This document shows positions 8,973 through 17,444 of a stretch of DNA of 64,000 nucleotides, piece by piece. The stretch covers positions 1 through 64,000 of the forward strand of contig JANYBW010000084.1 in the NCBI GenBank assembly GCA_025360585.1. Direction: 5' to 3'. This DNA is from Actinomycetes bacterium (lineage in GTDB: Bacteria; Actinomycetota; Acidimicrobiia; IMCC26256; PALSA-610). A program made the position numbers and the translations under genes. The first letter of the stretch is position 1. Each line of letters starts with the position of its first letter. Under the pieces are notes generated by a model. It was not told the origin of the DNA, did no database searches, and saw nothing but the letters and a program-made list of their open reading frames with translations.

Positions 8973-9554
8973 ATGACTGCAACCACTTCGTTTACCCGCA
9001 TGGATGAATCGACCGCTGAGCAATGGGGCATCATCGGCGCCGAACACGCCAGGAATTCCGGGCGGGTCGCAGATCGAGTCATCATGTTGTTGGAATCACT
9101 CGGCGAAGTTGTCGACGGATTCGCGACCGATCAGCTCACGCACTGTCTACAAACGGCGACCCTCGCGGAGCGAGCCGGTGCCGACGATGAAGTGGTGATC
9201 GCGGCGCTCTGCCACGACATCGGCAAAGCAATCAGCGTGGCCAATCATCCCGCTATTGCTGCATCGATCTTGAAGCCGTATGTACGCGCGGACGTGCACG
9301 AAATGGTGCGTGTGCATCAAGATTTCCAGGGCCGCCACTACTACGCACATTTCGGTGGCGACCCCGATGCGCGTGAGCAACACCGCGACTCACTCACGCC
9401 GGAACAATTCGAATTAGCAGCAACCTTTGCCGACGACTGGGATCAGATTGCCTTCGATCCCAACTACGACACACTGCCGTTGTCTCACTTTGAACCGAAA
9501 ATCCGCAGCGTCTTCGCTTACAAATCCGCAGTACCAACGGCCCGGCCTGACTGA
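8973..9554 (+). CDS. HD-domain protein, PhnZ/MIOX-like
   Basis: 193 aa. Ligand pattern: His57 (LTHCLQTATLAE), His81-Asp82 (CHDIGK), His92 (ANHPAIA), His109/His115 (HEMVRVHQDF) and a late acidic cluster FADDWDQ. The LxHxLQ(T)A opening and HQDFQGRHY segment resemble the HD-type oxygenases (myo-inositol oxygenase/PhnZ) rather than RelA- or dGTPase-type phosphohydrolases. Either a mixed-valent di-iron oxygenase or a phosphohydrolase is possible. The 3' end overlaps convergent prmA by 37 bp. Confidence 0.7.
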   Translation: MTATTSFTRMDESTAEQWGIIGAEHARNSGRVADRVIMLLESLGEVVDGFATDQLTHCLQTATLAERAGADDEVVIAALCHDIGKAISVANHPAIAASILKPYVRADVHEMVRVHQDFQGRHYYAHFGGDPDAREQHRDSLTPEQFELAATFADDWDQIAFDPNYDTLPLSHFEPKIRSVFAYKSAVPTARPD

Positions 9555-10405
9555 TCGCGGCCTGACTGATCGCTGCGTTGCTGATCGCGGCCGGGCGGTT
9601 CGTACACGATGACGTTCCAACCGTCGTCGTGCAAGCGCCTCAGCTCGCGCCACTGTGCGAACGCGGTTTCAACCGTCGCAACGTTCACATCCAGCATGCC
9701 GCCGAGAATCAATACGCCGCTGGGTCGGGTCACGCGCTGAAATTCATCAAGCAATTCAACAAGTATTTGCGCACCACCTAAATTCGCGACCACGACGTCG
9801 TGGATCGCATTGATCGTTGAAAGTTCACAGACTGCAACGTGAATCTGTGCTTCGAACCGGTTGAGTTTGGCATTGTGGGCCACGACCGACACCACGGCTG
9901 GATCACGATCGATCGCGGTTACCGCTTCGGCACCGAGCGCCGCCGCAACGACGCTGAGCACTCCACTGCCACACCCGACATCAAGCACCGTGTGACCGGG
10001 CTGCACCGTTTCGATGAGCGCTTCGATACACAACCGGGTCGTCGAATGCGCGAGGCCAAAAACATTGCCGGGCTCGATCACCACGGTCGTCGCGCTCGAC
10101 GAAACAGGTTCGGCGCACCAGGCTGGCACCACCGTGAAGCGACCGGCAATCACGTAAGGCTCTACAAATGTTTTCCAGGCATTGTGCACGCCAGGGTCGC
10201 TGCGTTCGGTTTGTGCACCAACAATGGTCGCACGCGCGATCGACAATTCGTTCGACGATCCGAAGCCCGCAGTCAACGTCGTGAAGGTGCCGTCGACAGA
10301 CTCCCCAACCGCGACGGCACCGAGTTCCCACAGCCGCCACGAGGTGAGCTCCACCTGATCATTCGGAACTCGGACGACGAGGTGATCACCAACGGAATCA
10401 TGCAC
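9518..10405 (-). CDS. prmA: ribosomal protein L11 methyltransferase-like (PrmA)
   Basis: 295 aa with GTG start at 10405. The N-terminal part is the substrate-recognition region; the Rossmann methyltransferase begins with VIEPGNVFGLAHSTTRLC, the PrmA equivalent of the FGTGxHPTTRL motif, followed by the SAM-binding LDVGCGSGVLS and VVVANLGG (PrmA usually ANI/NLL). It probably trimethylates ribosomal protein L11, though the HPTT and NIL motifs are somewhat divergent, so another protein substrate is possible. The last about 17 residues (repeated SDQSG/RDQSG) are made by a 15-bp repeat and run into the opposite HD gene. Confidence 0.75.
   Translation of the reverse strand: MHDSVGDHLVVRVPNDQVELTSWRLWELGAVAVGESVDGTFTTLTAGFGSSNELSIARATIVGAQTERSDPGVHNAWKTFVEPYVIAGRFTVVPAWCAEPVSSSATTVVIEPGNVFGLAHSTTRLCIEALIETVQPGHTVLDVGCGSGVLSVVAAALGAEAVTAIDRDPAVVSVVAHNAKLNRFEAQIHVAVCELSTINAIHDVVVANLGGAQILVELLDEFQRVTRPSGVLILGGMLDVNVATVETAFAQWRELRRLHDDGWNVIVYEPPGRDQQRSDQSGRDQSGRAVGTADL
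9546..9590. repeat. 15-bp tandem repeat, three units, at the convergent HD/prmA ends
   Basis: Units 9546-9560, 9561-9575 and 9576-9590, core CTGATCGC(G/T)G. The unit length keeps prmA in frame and adds an Arg/Ser-Asp-Gln-Ser-Gly pentapeptide per unit. The first unit also includes the TGA stop of the HD gene. Confidence 0.8.
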
Positions 10406-10453
10406 CTGGCGATCTTCGCGCGGGCTTGAACCGGTAGCGCACTTCCCAGAGCG

Positions 10454-11377
10454 TTATATCTGGCTGTCGCCGTTCGAAGATCCGCCGCCACTGTCGCCCG
10501 AACCGGACCCTGTCCCCGAACCTGACCCAGAATCGGAACCAGCGCCATCGCCGGACCCGTGATGTCCGCCGCCACCGCCATTGCCGTGGTGATCTCCAGG
10601 AGGTGTGGGATTGCCATTGGCATTACCGGCAATGTGAATTTCAACTCGGTTACTGATCGCGAGCGGCTTCTTGGCGTTGCCCGCGTGGATGATGACCATG
10701 TAGTGATACACGCGACCGGCTTCGATCATCGTGTCGTCGTAGCTCGTAGCGTCGCCCGTCGAAAAGGCCCGCCCGCGGCCCGGATCGGAAGTTGAGCCCG
10801 TGCGGAGCAAGATGTACTGCGAACCATCGGCAAGGGTTCCTCCGGACCATGAACAGTGCACCGCGTTCGCGTTCGCACTGCACACCAATGCAATGGTCTG
10901 CGGCGGCCGGTTGCCTTCGCCTTCGTTCGATCCGCGATTCCCATCGCCCGGTTGCCCATCGGAGCCTTGGTGATCACCCGATCCGTTACCGCCGCCCGTT
11001 GTGCTGGTCGGGGGCTCGGTTGATGGAGTAGTCGGCGGTTCAGTCTCGGGGGTCTCGGCCTTAGTGGTTTCGGCCTTAGTGGTTTCGGTTGGCCCCGGTT
11101 TCGGTTCGGCGCCGAGCGTCGTCGGTGACGGCACCTCAGTAGTCGGGCCATCGGCATTCAGGGCATCGGTACTCAGGGCTTCGGGCGTTGGCACCTCGGG
11201 AGCGGCCAACGACGGTCCGTCGTCGGCTGAACCTACGACGTTGGAAAAGACATGTTGCACTGGTTTCGGTAGCGCACCGGCAGCGCCCGCACCCGCGGTA
11301 CCCGCGAACGCGACGCCGGCACCCAGGGCGCATTTGCCGGTAAGCGACAGTCCCGTGATTATTTTTGCGAGCTTCAT
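10454..11377 (-). CDS. secreted low-complexity protein with a fibronectin-III-like core
   Basis: 307 aa from the ATG at 11377. The N terminus (MKLAKIITGLSLTGKCALG, then alanine/glycine-rich) is a signal or anchor segment, followed by LPKPVQHVFSNVV, a motif seen beside sigma/anti-sigma-linked actinobacterial membrane proteins. Residues about 50-150 are Pro/Thr/Glu-rich and partly generated by a 15-bp repeat. A small beta-domain (about 160-235: IALVCSANANAVHCSWSGG to VEIHIAG) resembles FN3. The C terminus is Gly/Ser/Asp-rich. Probably an extracytoplasmic, wall-associated protein. Function unknown. Confidence 0.6.
   Translation of the reverse strand: MKLAKIITGLSLTGKCALGAGVAFAGTAGAGAAGALPKPVQHVFSNVVGSADDGPSLAAPEVPTPEALSTDALNADGPTTEVPSPTTLGAEPKPGPTETTKAETTKAETPETEPPTTPSTEPPTSTTGGGNGSGDHQGSDGQPGDGNRGSNEGEGNRPPQTIALVCSANANAVHCSWSGGTLADGSQYILLRTGSTSDPGRGRAFSTGDATSYDDTMIEAGRVYHYMVIIHAGNAKKPLAISNRVEIHIAGNANGNPTPPGDHHGNGGGGGHHGSGDGAGSDSGSGSGTGSGSGDSGGGSSNGDSQI
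11059..11088. repeat. 15-bp perfect tandem duplication in the Thr/Glu-rich linker
   Basis: CCTTAGTGGTTTCGG occurs twice head to tail (11059-11073, 11074-11088). It encodes the duplicated ETTKA unit on the minus strand. Confidence 0.85.
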
Positions 11378-11420
11378 ACCGTTTTGTAACGGCATCGCAT
11401 GGAGTGAATCTGTAGCGACC

Positions 11421-12524
11421 TTACGAAAACTTAGGAATGACGTGTTCGCCCATGAGCTTGATCGTCTGCATCACCTTGTCGTGCGGGATCTTGTACGGGT
11501 TCACGAGACACAACAACAGATCGACTCCTGCATCTTCGTAGCGCCGACACATCTCAACCGCTTGATCGGGTGTGCCGCAGACTGCGGCGTTCATCGACAT
11601 CAATATTTCGAGATTCAACAGATCGAGTGAACCGTCGTCGTCGTGTTGTTTCATCTCAGCGGCGTAGTGATAGTTGCCAAGCTCCTGATTACGTTCCTCC
11701 ATATAACCAGCGAGCTTTCCGATCATGCTCGCACCCTTTTTGGGATACCACTCAAAACTTTCACGAGCAACGTCGATGGCTTCTTGTTCCGTAGGCGCAA
11801 CGTTCATCATCGTGAAGGTCGCAGCCGAGTTGTTCACGAACGACGCGAGCGGTTGCGTACATTGCGCGATCGCTTCACGATAGAGCCCTATTTTCCGGCC
11901 GATTTCTTCTGGCGGGACACCAACGGCAAACGAACAAAGGCCGAGGCCAAGGGAACCAACTTCGGCGTGGCCTTCATCGCTGGTCGTTGCGCCCCATACT
12001 CCGGGGTGCGGTTTTTGTATGGGCTTTGGCAACACCCTGCGTTTCGGCATGCTCCAAGTTTCGCCCGAAAACTCGTATTCGTCGTTGCTCCAGCACCCGA
12101 CAACGTGGCCGATCGCTTCGCGCCACATGGCCCGAGTCTTCGAAGGGTCGATACCGAAGCCTTCAAGTTCAGCCCGCGTCGCGGAGCGCCCCGTACCGAA
12201 ATCGACCCGACCGTTGCTGATGAGATCCAGTACCGCAACGGACTCCGCGGTGCGGACGGGGTGGTTATAGGGCGCAGGCATGAGCCGCACTCCATAGCCA
12301 AGCCGAATTTTTTCGGTTGTAGCGGCAACCGCGCCGTAGAGCACCTCAGGATTCGAACAGTGCGAATATTCCTCCAAGAAGTGGTGCTCAACCGTCCAGA
12401 ATGCGTGCCAGCCCGCTTTGTCGGCGGCCTGCACCTGGGTGAGGGTGTTCTGGTAGGCCTCGATTTCACTGCGCTCGTTCCACGGACGAGCGACGGGGAT
12501 TTCGTAAAACAGTGCAAACTTCAT
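11421..12524 (-). CDS. LLM class (luciferase-like) flavin-dependent oxidoreductase
   Basis: 367 aa from ATG 12524 (MKFALFYEIP). It has the bacterial luciferase fold: ADKAGWHAFWTVEHHFLEEYS (VEHH flavin-domain motif), IRLGYGVRLMP, HPVRTAESVAVLDLISNGRVDFGTGRS and the MWREA region. Such enzymes use reduced FMN or F420 as cofactor; actinobacterial members are often F420-dependent. Substrate unknown. Divergent from the GGDEF-EAL gene with 135 bp between starts. Confidence 0.88.
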   Translation of the reverse strand: MKFALFYEIPVARPWNERSEIEAYQNTLTQVQAADKAGWHAFWTVEHHFLEEYSHCSNPEVLYGAVAATTEKIRLGYGVRLMPAPYNHPVRTAESVAVLDLISNGRVDFGTGRSATRAELEGFGIDPSKTRAMWREAIGHVVGCWSNDEYEFSGETWSMPKRRVLPKPIQKPHPGVWGATTSDEGHAEVGSLGLGLCSFAVGVPPEEIGRKIGLYREAIAQCTQPLASFVNNSAATFTMMNVAPTEQEAIDVARESFEWYPKKGASMIGKLAGYMEERNQELGNYHYAAEMKQHDDDGSLDLLNLEILMSMNAAVCGTPDQAVEMCRRYEDAGVDLLLCLVNPYKIPHDKVMQTIKLMGEHVIPKFS

Positions 12525-12659
12525 CAAAGCCTCCAAGAAAACGGTGGGCGCAGACTACAGACTTTTGCCCCGACGCCGCGCTGGCCGGGGGCGAAGGGGG
12601 CGAACTGCCGGTCACCGAATGCAGTCCAGCCGCAGTCATTTTCGGCCGATGTTGTTGCA

Positions 12660-14639
12660 ATGCCGCGCCGGAAACGAGAGCCGATCAGTGAAGGGGTGCG
12701 CCTGGCGTGCCTGGACACCGTCAGTCGGGCCGTCGCCAAAGGCACCCTGCTCGGAATCCCGGGCTCGATGTTACTCGCACTCGTCTTCGGCTCGACAGTT
12801 CCTAGTTCACGGCGGATTGCGATCATCATCGCGATTTCGCTCGCAGACTTCATCGCATTTTGGGCGAGCATTCGCTTTCTTCGGCTGCGTAAACGGGGCG
12901 TATCGATCACTCGCTACTGGCCTGGTCCGATCAGTGCCGCGCTCGTCGGGTTGGCGTGGGGGCTCCCGGCACTCATCGCGTTGCCCGATGTCCATCACGT
13001 CGAGTTACGTGCCGTGTACCTCTTGTTCGCGTGCGGGACTTCGGCAACCAGCGTCGTGGGGGCCGCGGCCCGCCGCAGCTACTTCTACGCGACACAGATC
13101 ACAATGTTGGCACCCATCACAATCGTGTTCCTCGCATCCGACGACCGCACCACGACGCTGCTCGGCTGGGCCATCCCGATCTACTTCGCCGCCATGGCTT
13201 CGGCACACCACGACGTGCACAGCGTCGTGGTCAGTGAGCTACAACTGCGCGAAAGTAACGGGCTCGCCAATCTGCAACTCGTCGCGGCGAATAAGAATCT
13301 GCAGGAAATCGCAGCCCGCGACGACCTTACCGGATTCGCGAATCGTTCAGCATTTATGGAACATCTCGAACGGGCGGTAGCGAGCGCTCGACGGGATCGC
13401 TCCACCATCGGCCTGCTCTATTTCGATCTCGATCGCTTCAAGGTTGTCAACGATTCCCTCGGCCACGGCGCGGGTGACGAGCTCCTGATTCAAGTCGCGC
13501 ACCGGGTTCAGAACGTTCTGCGGACCAACGATGTGTTGTCGCGTTTAGGCGGCGACGAATTTACGGTCGCGTTGGATCGACTCACTGATGCCTACGAAGC
13601 GCTGCTGATCGCCAATCGAGTCGCGGGAACATTCATAACACCATTCGTCATTCAAGGGCGCCGCCTCAACATTTCGGCGAGCATCGGAGTCGCGACGAAC
13701 ATCCATCGAGAAGACGACGGTGAGACTTTGCTCGCGCACGCAGATGCGGCGCAATACCGGGCGAAGGAATCGGGCCGCAATCGGGTCGAGGTCTTCGATA
13801 TCGCGTTGCGCGACGCGCTCGAGCGTCGGCTCGACAATGAACAAGAGCTACGCGACGCGCTCGCGGCCGGCGACATCGTCGCCTACTACCAACCGCAAAT
13901 CGAAATTTCGACTGGCCGGATCGTGGGCGCCGAGGCACTCGCACGGTGGCATCATCGTGAACGCGGCGTGCTGGGTGCCCAGGAGTTCGTACCGCTCGCA
14001 GAAGAGTCCGGGCTCGTATTTGCACTCGATGCTGAGATCATTCGCCAAGCAGTCTTGACCCGAGTCGCGCTGGCCAAGGCCGAACTTGCTGCACCGTTTC
14101 GGATTTGGTGCAATGTGTCCGCTCGTCAGCTCACACGTGGCGAACCAGCGCAAGAACTCGCAGCATTGTTGCGCGAAACGGATTGCGATCCACACGGCAT
14201 CGGGATCGAGATCACCGAAACTGCCGTCCTGCCCGATGTTGACGCGGCCCAGCGACAAATCTTGATTGCCCGAGCACTCGGCGTGCAGTGTGCGCTTGAC
14301 GATTTCGGCACGGGCCACAGTTCGCTCACACTGCTGCGCGAGCTTTCAATCGACAAGGTCAAAATCGACCGCAGTTTCGTGGCCGACCTCGGGATCGATC
14401 CGGCCGATACGGCGATCGTTCGCAGTGTCGTTGCCCTGGCCCAGGAACTCGGGCTCGGCATTGTCGCAGAGGGCGTTGAAAACGAACAACAAGCATCGCT
14501 GCTCACCGCAATGGGTTGCGATCAGGCGCAAGGATATCTGTGGGCACCCGCGCTGCCCGTCGACCAGTTCATCGCGAGGTTGTACGAACAAGCGCTGATT
14601 CGCAATCTCGGCGATGGAGCAATGAAAACCGCCGCATAA
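12660..14639 (+). CDS. membrane-anchored diguanylate cyclase/phosphodiesterase (GGDEF-EAL)
   Basis: 659 aa from ATG 12660; the much longer upstream open frame is antisense to the LLM gene. About five to six membrane helices (30-185) form a MASE-like sensor. The GGDEF domain (about 215-380) has an intact GGDEF (297-301) and an inhibitory RxxD I-site (R288-D291) five residues before it. The EAL domain (about 395-650) keeps EAL (424-426), NVSARQL, EITE, DDFGTG, KIDRSFV and EGVEN. Both synthesis and hydrolysis of cyclic di-GMP are therefore possible; net output cannot be told from sequence. Confidence 0.95.
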   Translation: MPRRKREPISEGVRLACLDTVSRAVAKGTLLGIPGSMLLALVFGSTVPSSRRIAIIIAISLADFIAFWASIRFLRLRKRGVSITRYWPGPISAALVGLAWGLPALIALPDVHHVELRAVYLLFACGTSATSVVGAAARRSYFYATQITMLAPITIVFLASDDRTTTLLGWAIPIYFAAMASAHHDVHSVVVSELQLRESNGLANLQLVAANKNLQEIAARDDLTGFANRSAFMEHLERAVASARRDRSTIGLLYFDLDRFKVVNDSLGHGAGDELLIQVAHRVQNVLRTNDVLSRLGGDEFTVALDRLTDAYEALLIANRVAGTFITPFVIQGRRLNISASIGVATNIHREDDGETLLAHADAAQYRAKESGRNRVEVFDIALRDALERRLDNEQELRDALAAGDIVAYYQPQIEISTGRIVGAEALARWHHRERGVLGAQEFVPLAEESGLVFALDAEIIRQAVLTRVALAKAELAAPFRIWCNVSARQLTRGEPAQELAALLRETDCDPHGIGIEITETAVLPDVDAAQRQILIARALGVQCALDDFGTGHSSLTLLRELSIDKVKIDRSFVADLGIDPADTAIVRSVVALAQELGLGIVAEGVENEQQASLLTAMGCDQAQGYLWAPALPVDQFIARLYEQALIRNLGDGAMKTAA

Positions 14640-14671
14640 CGCCAGGATCTGGCGTTCGCGGTCACAGTTGG

Positions 14672-15868
14672 TTATCCGAGTTCGTTGCCGTAGATACCGA
14701 CGAAGCTCACCATTTCGCCGGGGTAACCGCCAAGATTGTGGGTCAGCGCCAAGCCGCGATCGGCGTGTTTGATCGTACGTTCCGCCGGGGCTTCGCCGCG
14801 CAGTTGCAACCAAGCCTCGAACATCATTCGCAAACCACTCGCACCCACTGGATGTCCAAAGCTCTTCAAACCACCGTCGGGGTTGATCGGCAGGTTGCCA
14901 TCCAAATCGAACGTTCCGTCCATGACCTGTTTCCAAGCATCGCCGCGATCGGCAAAGCCGAGGTCTTCCATGATGAGCAGCTCTGCGGGCGTGAAGCAAT
15001 CGTGAACTTCCGCCATTGCAAGTTGCTCGCGCGGGTTCGTGATACCGGCTTGCTTATACGCATCCGCGCCAGCCATCGCGATCTCGGGAAACGCTGTGTA
15101 GTCGTAGTTGGGGTCGGCGTTGCCGGAGCAACTTCCGGCGATGAACGACAGTGCCTTCACGTACAGCGGTTTGTCGGTGTACTTCTGTGCGTCTTCGGCG
15201 CGGCAAATAATCGCGGAGGCCGATCCATCAGCTACACCAGAGCAGTCGTAGACACCCAAGCCGCCGGCCATCAACGGTGCGTTGCAGATGGTTTCGGTAC
15301 TGACTTCCTTGCGGAATTGCGCACGCGAGTTACGCGCGCCGTTGTAGTGGTTCTTTTGGGCGATGTGTGCCAACACCGCGCGCATTTCTTCGTTGCTCAC
15401 TCCGTAGCGTTTGCCGTACGCCGGCGCACACATCGCGAACATCGCGGCGGCGGTCAACGATCGAGCGGTGCCATCGGTTGGAGCGTGTGAAGCGCCAACG
15501 AGGCCTTGGTACCCGGAATCTTTGACCTTTTCAACACCGACCGCCATGGCCAAGTCGTAGGCGCCGCTCGCTACGGCGTAGGCGGCATTGCGCAGTGCTT
15601 CGGAGCCCGTCGCGCAGTGGTTGATTACGTGGGTGACTGGCTTGCCAACCAATTGCAGCGGCCGAGAAAGCGTCAGCCCACTCATGCCCGACATCGCGGT
15701 ACCAAGCCAATAGGCATCGACGTCGTCTTTGGTTAAGCCCACGTTCGCGAATGCTTCGTTCGTCGATTCGATCATTAGATCGTCGGCGCCTTTATTCCAA
15801 TGTTCACCGAACGGCGTGCAGCCCATCGAGATGATCGCAACGCGGTCTTTAATTCCGTGCGAACCCAT
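14672..15868 (-). CDS. SCP-x type thiolase (acetyl-CoA acetyltransferase family)
   Basis: 398 aa. Nucleophile Cys85 in INHCATGSEA, VHDCFTPAELL, GGLKSFGHPVGASG (catalytic His) and ALTHNLGGYPG (second His) define a non-decarboxylating thiolase of the lipid-transfer (SCP-2 thiolase) branch. It would cleave 3-ketoacyl-CoA in fatty-acid, branched or sterol side-chain degradation. A strong ribosome site GAGGAG sits 5 bases before the ATG. It starts 24 bp after the HMGCS/OB-fold gene, a neighbour typical of this thiolase class. Confidence 0.92.
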   Translation of the reverse strand: MGSHGIKDRVAIISMGCTPFGEHWNKGADDLMIESTNEAFANVGLTKDDVDAYWLGTAMSGMSGLTLSRPLQLVGKPVTHVINHCATGSEALRNAAYAVASGAYDLAMAVGVEKVKDSGYQGLVGASHAPTDGTARSLTAAAMFAMCAPAYGKRYGVSNEEMRAVLAHIAQKNHYNGARNSRAQFRKEVSTETICNAPLMAGGLGVYDCSGVADGSASAIICRAEDAQKYTDKPLYVKALSFIAGSCSGNADPNYDYTAFPEIAMAGADAYKQAGITNPREQLAMAEVHDCFTPAELLIMEDLGFADRGDAWKQVMDGTFDLDGNLPINPDGGLKSFGHPVGASGLRMMFEAWLQLRGEAPAERTIKHADRGLALTHNLGGYPGEMVSFVGIYGNELG

Positions 15869-15892
15869 GTGTTCTCCTCGTAACAGTTTCGG

Positions 15893-17293
15893 CTAGCCCC
15901 GCAGGGGGCGAGCTTTCCAGAAGTAGTTGTGAATACCGTCCGCAGTGAACAGTTTCCGAAACGTCATCTCGATACGGTCGCCCATTTGCAACCCATCGGT
16001 GTCGACATCGCAGAGTTCAACCGGCAGGCGGGCACCGTTGTCGAAATCAACAACCGCGAATGCGATAGGAGGCGAGGGCGAATAGGCAATACGGTCGATT
16101 GTGAAGGTCGCGATCGATCCACCAATGTCGCTCATCGGCAATGGTGACATCTCGTCGATAGCTCCACCGTCGCGCGAAATACGTTGCGGCGGTAGGTGCG
16201 CGGCGCCGCTCGATGCGTCCTTCGAGCCGACGAACGCGTACTTGTATTCCTGGGTCCGGGCCGAGATCGATGCCGAAATTCGGCCGGGTTCGGGGCGCCG
16301 TGGTGGTTCAAGTTTCACAACGTCGCGCCAGGAGAGGTACTTGCCGTAAGCGAGATCAGCAGTGTGCTCGATCTGTGCGGCAACTGTGCGCGCCGGACGA
16401 TACGAACTCAACGTTGCGGTTGTGCGAAACAACATGATGTCGCAGCCGTCGCATATTTGTACCAGTGCGATGACCTGATTTGGTTCGGCCGTTTCCAACG
16501 CGTGTGCGAGCAGTAGCGCTGCGTGCGCGGTGCCAGTCTGTCCGACCGTGGCCGTGAGATCCTCGGCGATCTTGGCGACGCCAAGCTTGCCCGCGACAGC
16601 TTTCACTGCCCGCGTGTGGGGGCCAGTCACGATCGCGACATCGACCTGGTCTGCGCTGAGGTCCGCGCTCTTCAACGCTTCGTTCCACGCGACGCTCGAC
16701 AACGCGAGGTACTGCACCTCACCGAAGCGTTCTTCCCATTGCCGAGGTCGCGAATCGCCCGGGGTTCTCCAGCGGTCGATGAATTCTTCAGTGCGCGTCG
16801 CGCTACCGATGAGCTCAGCGATCACGGCATCGCCTTCGCCGACCAGAATCGCCGCTGCACCATCTCCGCACGCGGCTTCATCCGCACCTGTGGGCAAACC
16901 AGAACGGCGATCCGAGGTCACGACCAACGCGTTGTGATTACTACGCAGGGCGTAGGCCAACGCGCCCATACCGCTGCGTACAGCGCCACCCATGTCAAAC
17001 GCGGCGGTCGCGCTATTGAGACGCAACGCGGAATGAATCGCGGTGGCGTTCGTCTTTTCAAGATAAGCAGGATCGGCGGTGGCAAAGAGCAGCGCGTCCG
17101 CCGTCGTCGAAGCACTCGAAAGGGCAAGCCGGGCCGCTTCAACGCCCATTGTGGTCGTGTCTTCGTCGTAGGATGCAACGGCGCGGGTGCCTTTGCCGCC
17201 ACCAGTACCAAAGAACTTAGTGATTTCCGAACGTTGCAATCGGCGATATGGCACGTAGCCAGATGCAGCAAGAATCCCGCGAGGCAAAGACAT
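15893..17293 (-). CDS. HMG-CoA-synthase-like thiolase-fold domain fused to DUF35 OB-fold domain
   Basis: 466 aa. Residues 1-300 have the thiolase/HMG-CoA synthase fold (ASYDEDTTTMGVEAARLAL, AACGDGAAAILVG, GPHTRAVK, GQTGTAHAALLLAHALE). Residues about 320-466 match the DUF35 rubredoxin-like plus OB-fold domain (PPIAFAVVDFDNGARLP, MGDRIEMTFRKLF). Where active members carry the nucleophile Cys this protein reads FDMGGAVRSGMGAL, and the four zinc-ribbon cysteines of DUF35 are absent (FVGSKDASSGAAHLPPQ). It may be a structural partner of the adjacent thiolase, as DUF35 proteins are for Ltp/FadA-type enzymes. Confidence 0.85.
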   Translation of the reverse strand: MSLPRGILAASGYVPYRRLQRSEITKFFGTGGGKGTRAVASYDEDTTTMGVEAARLALSSASTTADALLFATADPAYLEKTNATAIHSALRLNSATAAFDMGGAVRSGMGALAYALRSNHNALVVTSDRRSGLPTGADEAACGDGAAAILVGEGDAVIAELIGSATRTEEFIDRWRTPGDSRPRQWEERFGEVQYLALSSVAWNEALKSADLSADQVDVAIVTGPHTRAVKAVAGKLGVAKIAEDLTATVGQTGTAHAALLLAHALETAEPNQVIALVQICDGCDIMLFRTTATLSSYRPARTVAAQIEHTADLAYGKYLSWRDVVKLEPPRRPEPGRISASISARTQEYKYAFVGSKDASSGAAHLPPQRISRDGGAIDEMSPLPMSDIGGSIATFTIDRIAYSPSPPIAFAVVDFDNGARLPVELCDVDTDGLQMGDRIEMTFRKLFTADGIHNYFWKARPLRG

Positions 17294-17444
17294 CTGCGCA
17301 GTGTAGATGCCGAGCCGGTCGCCGCTTCGAGCGCTCCACGAACCGTCAATACCTCGCCCGGTACCGGTGTCTGAAAGAGGTACCGCCGGGACCGTTGGTC
17401 CGCAGGCCTTTCCTCGTTGGCCACCCGAGGTTTAGTCTCTCGCC

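Noticed and set aside
11643-12659. Long N-terminal extension of the GGDEF-EAL gene
   Set aside because: It is antisense to the LLM oxidoreductase and lacks domain similarity; membrane helices start after 12660.
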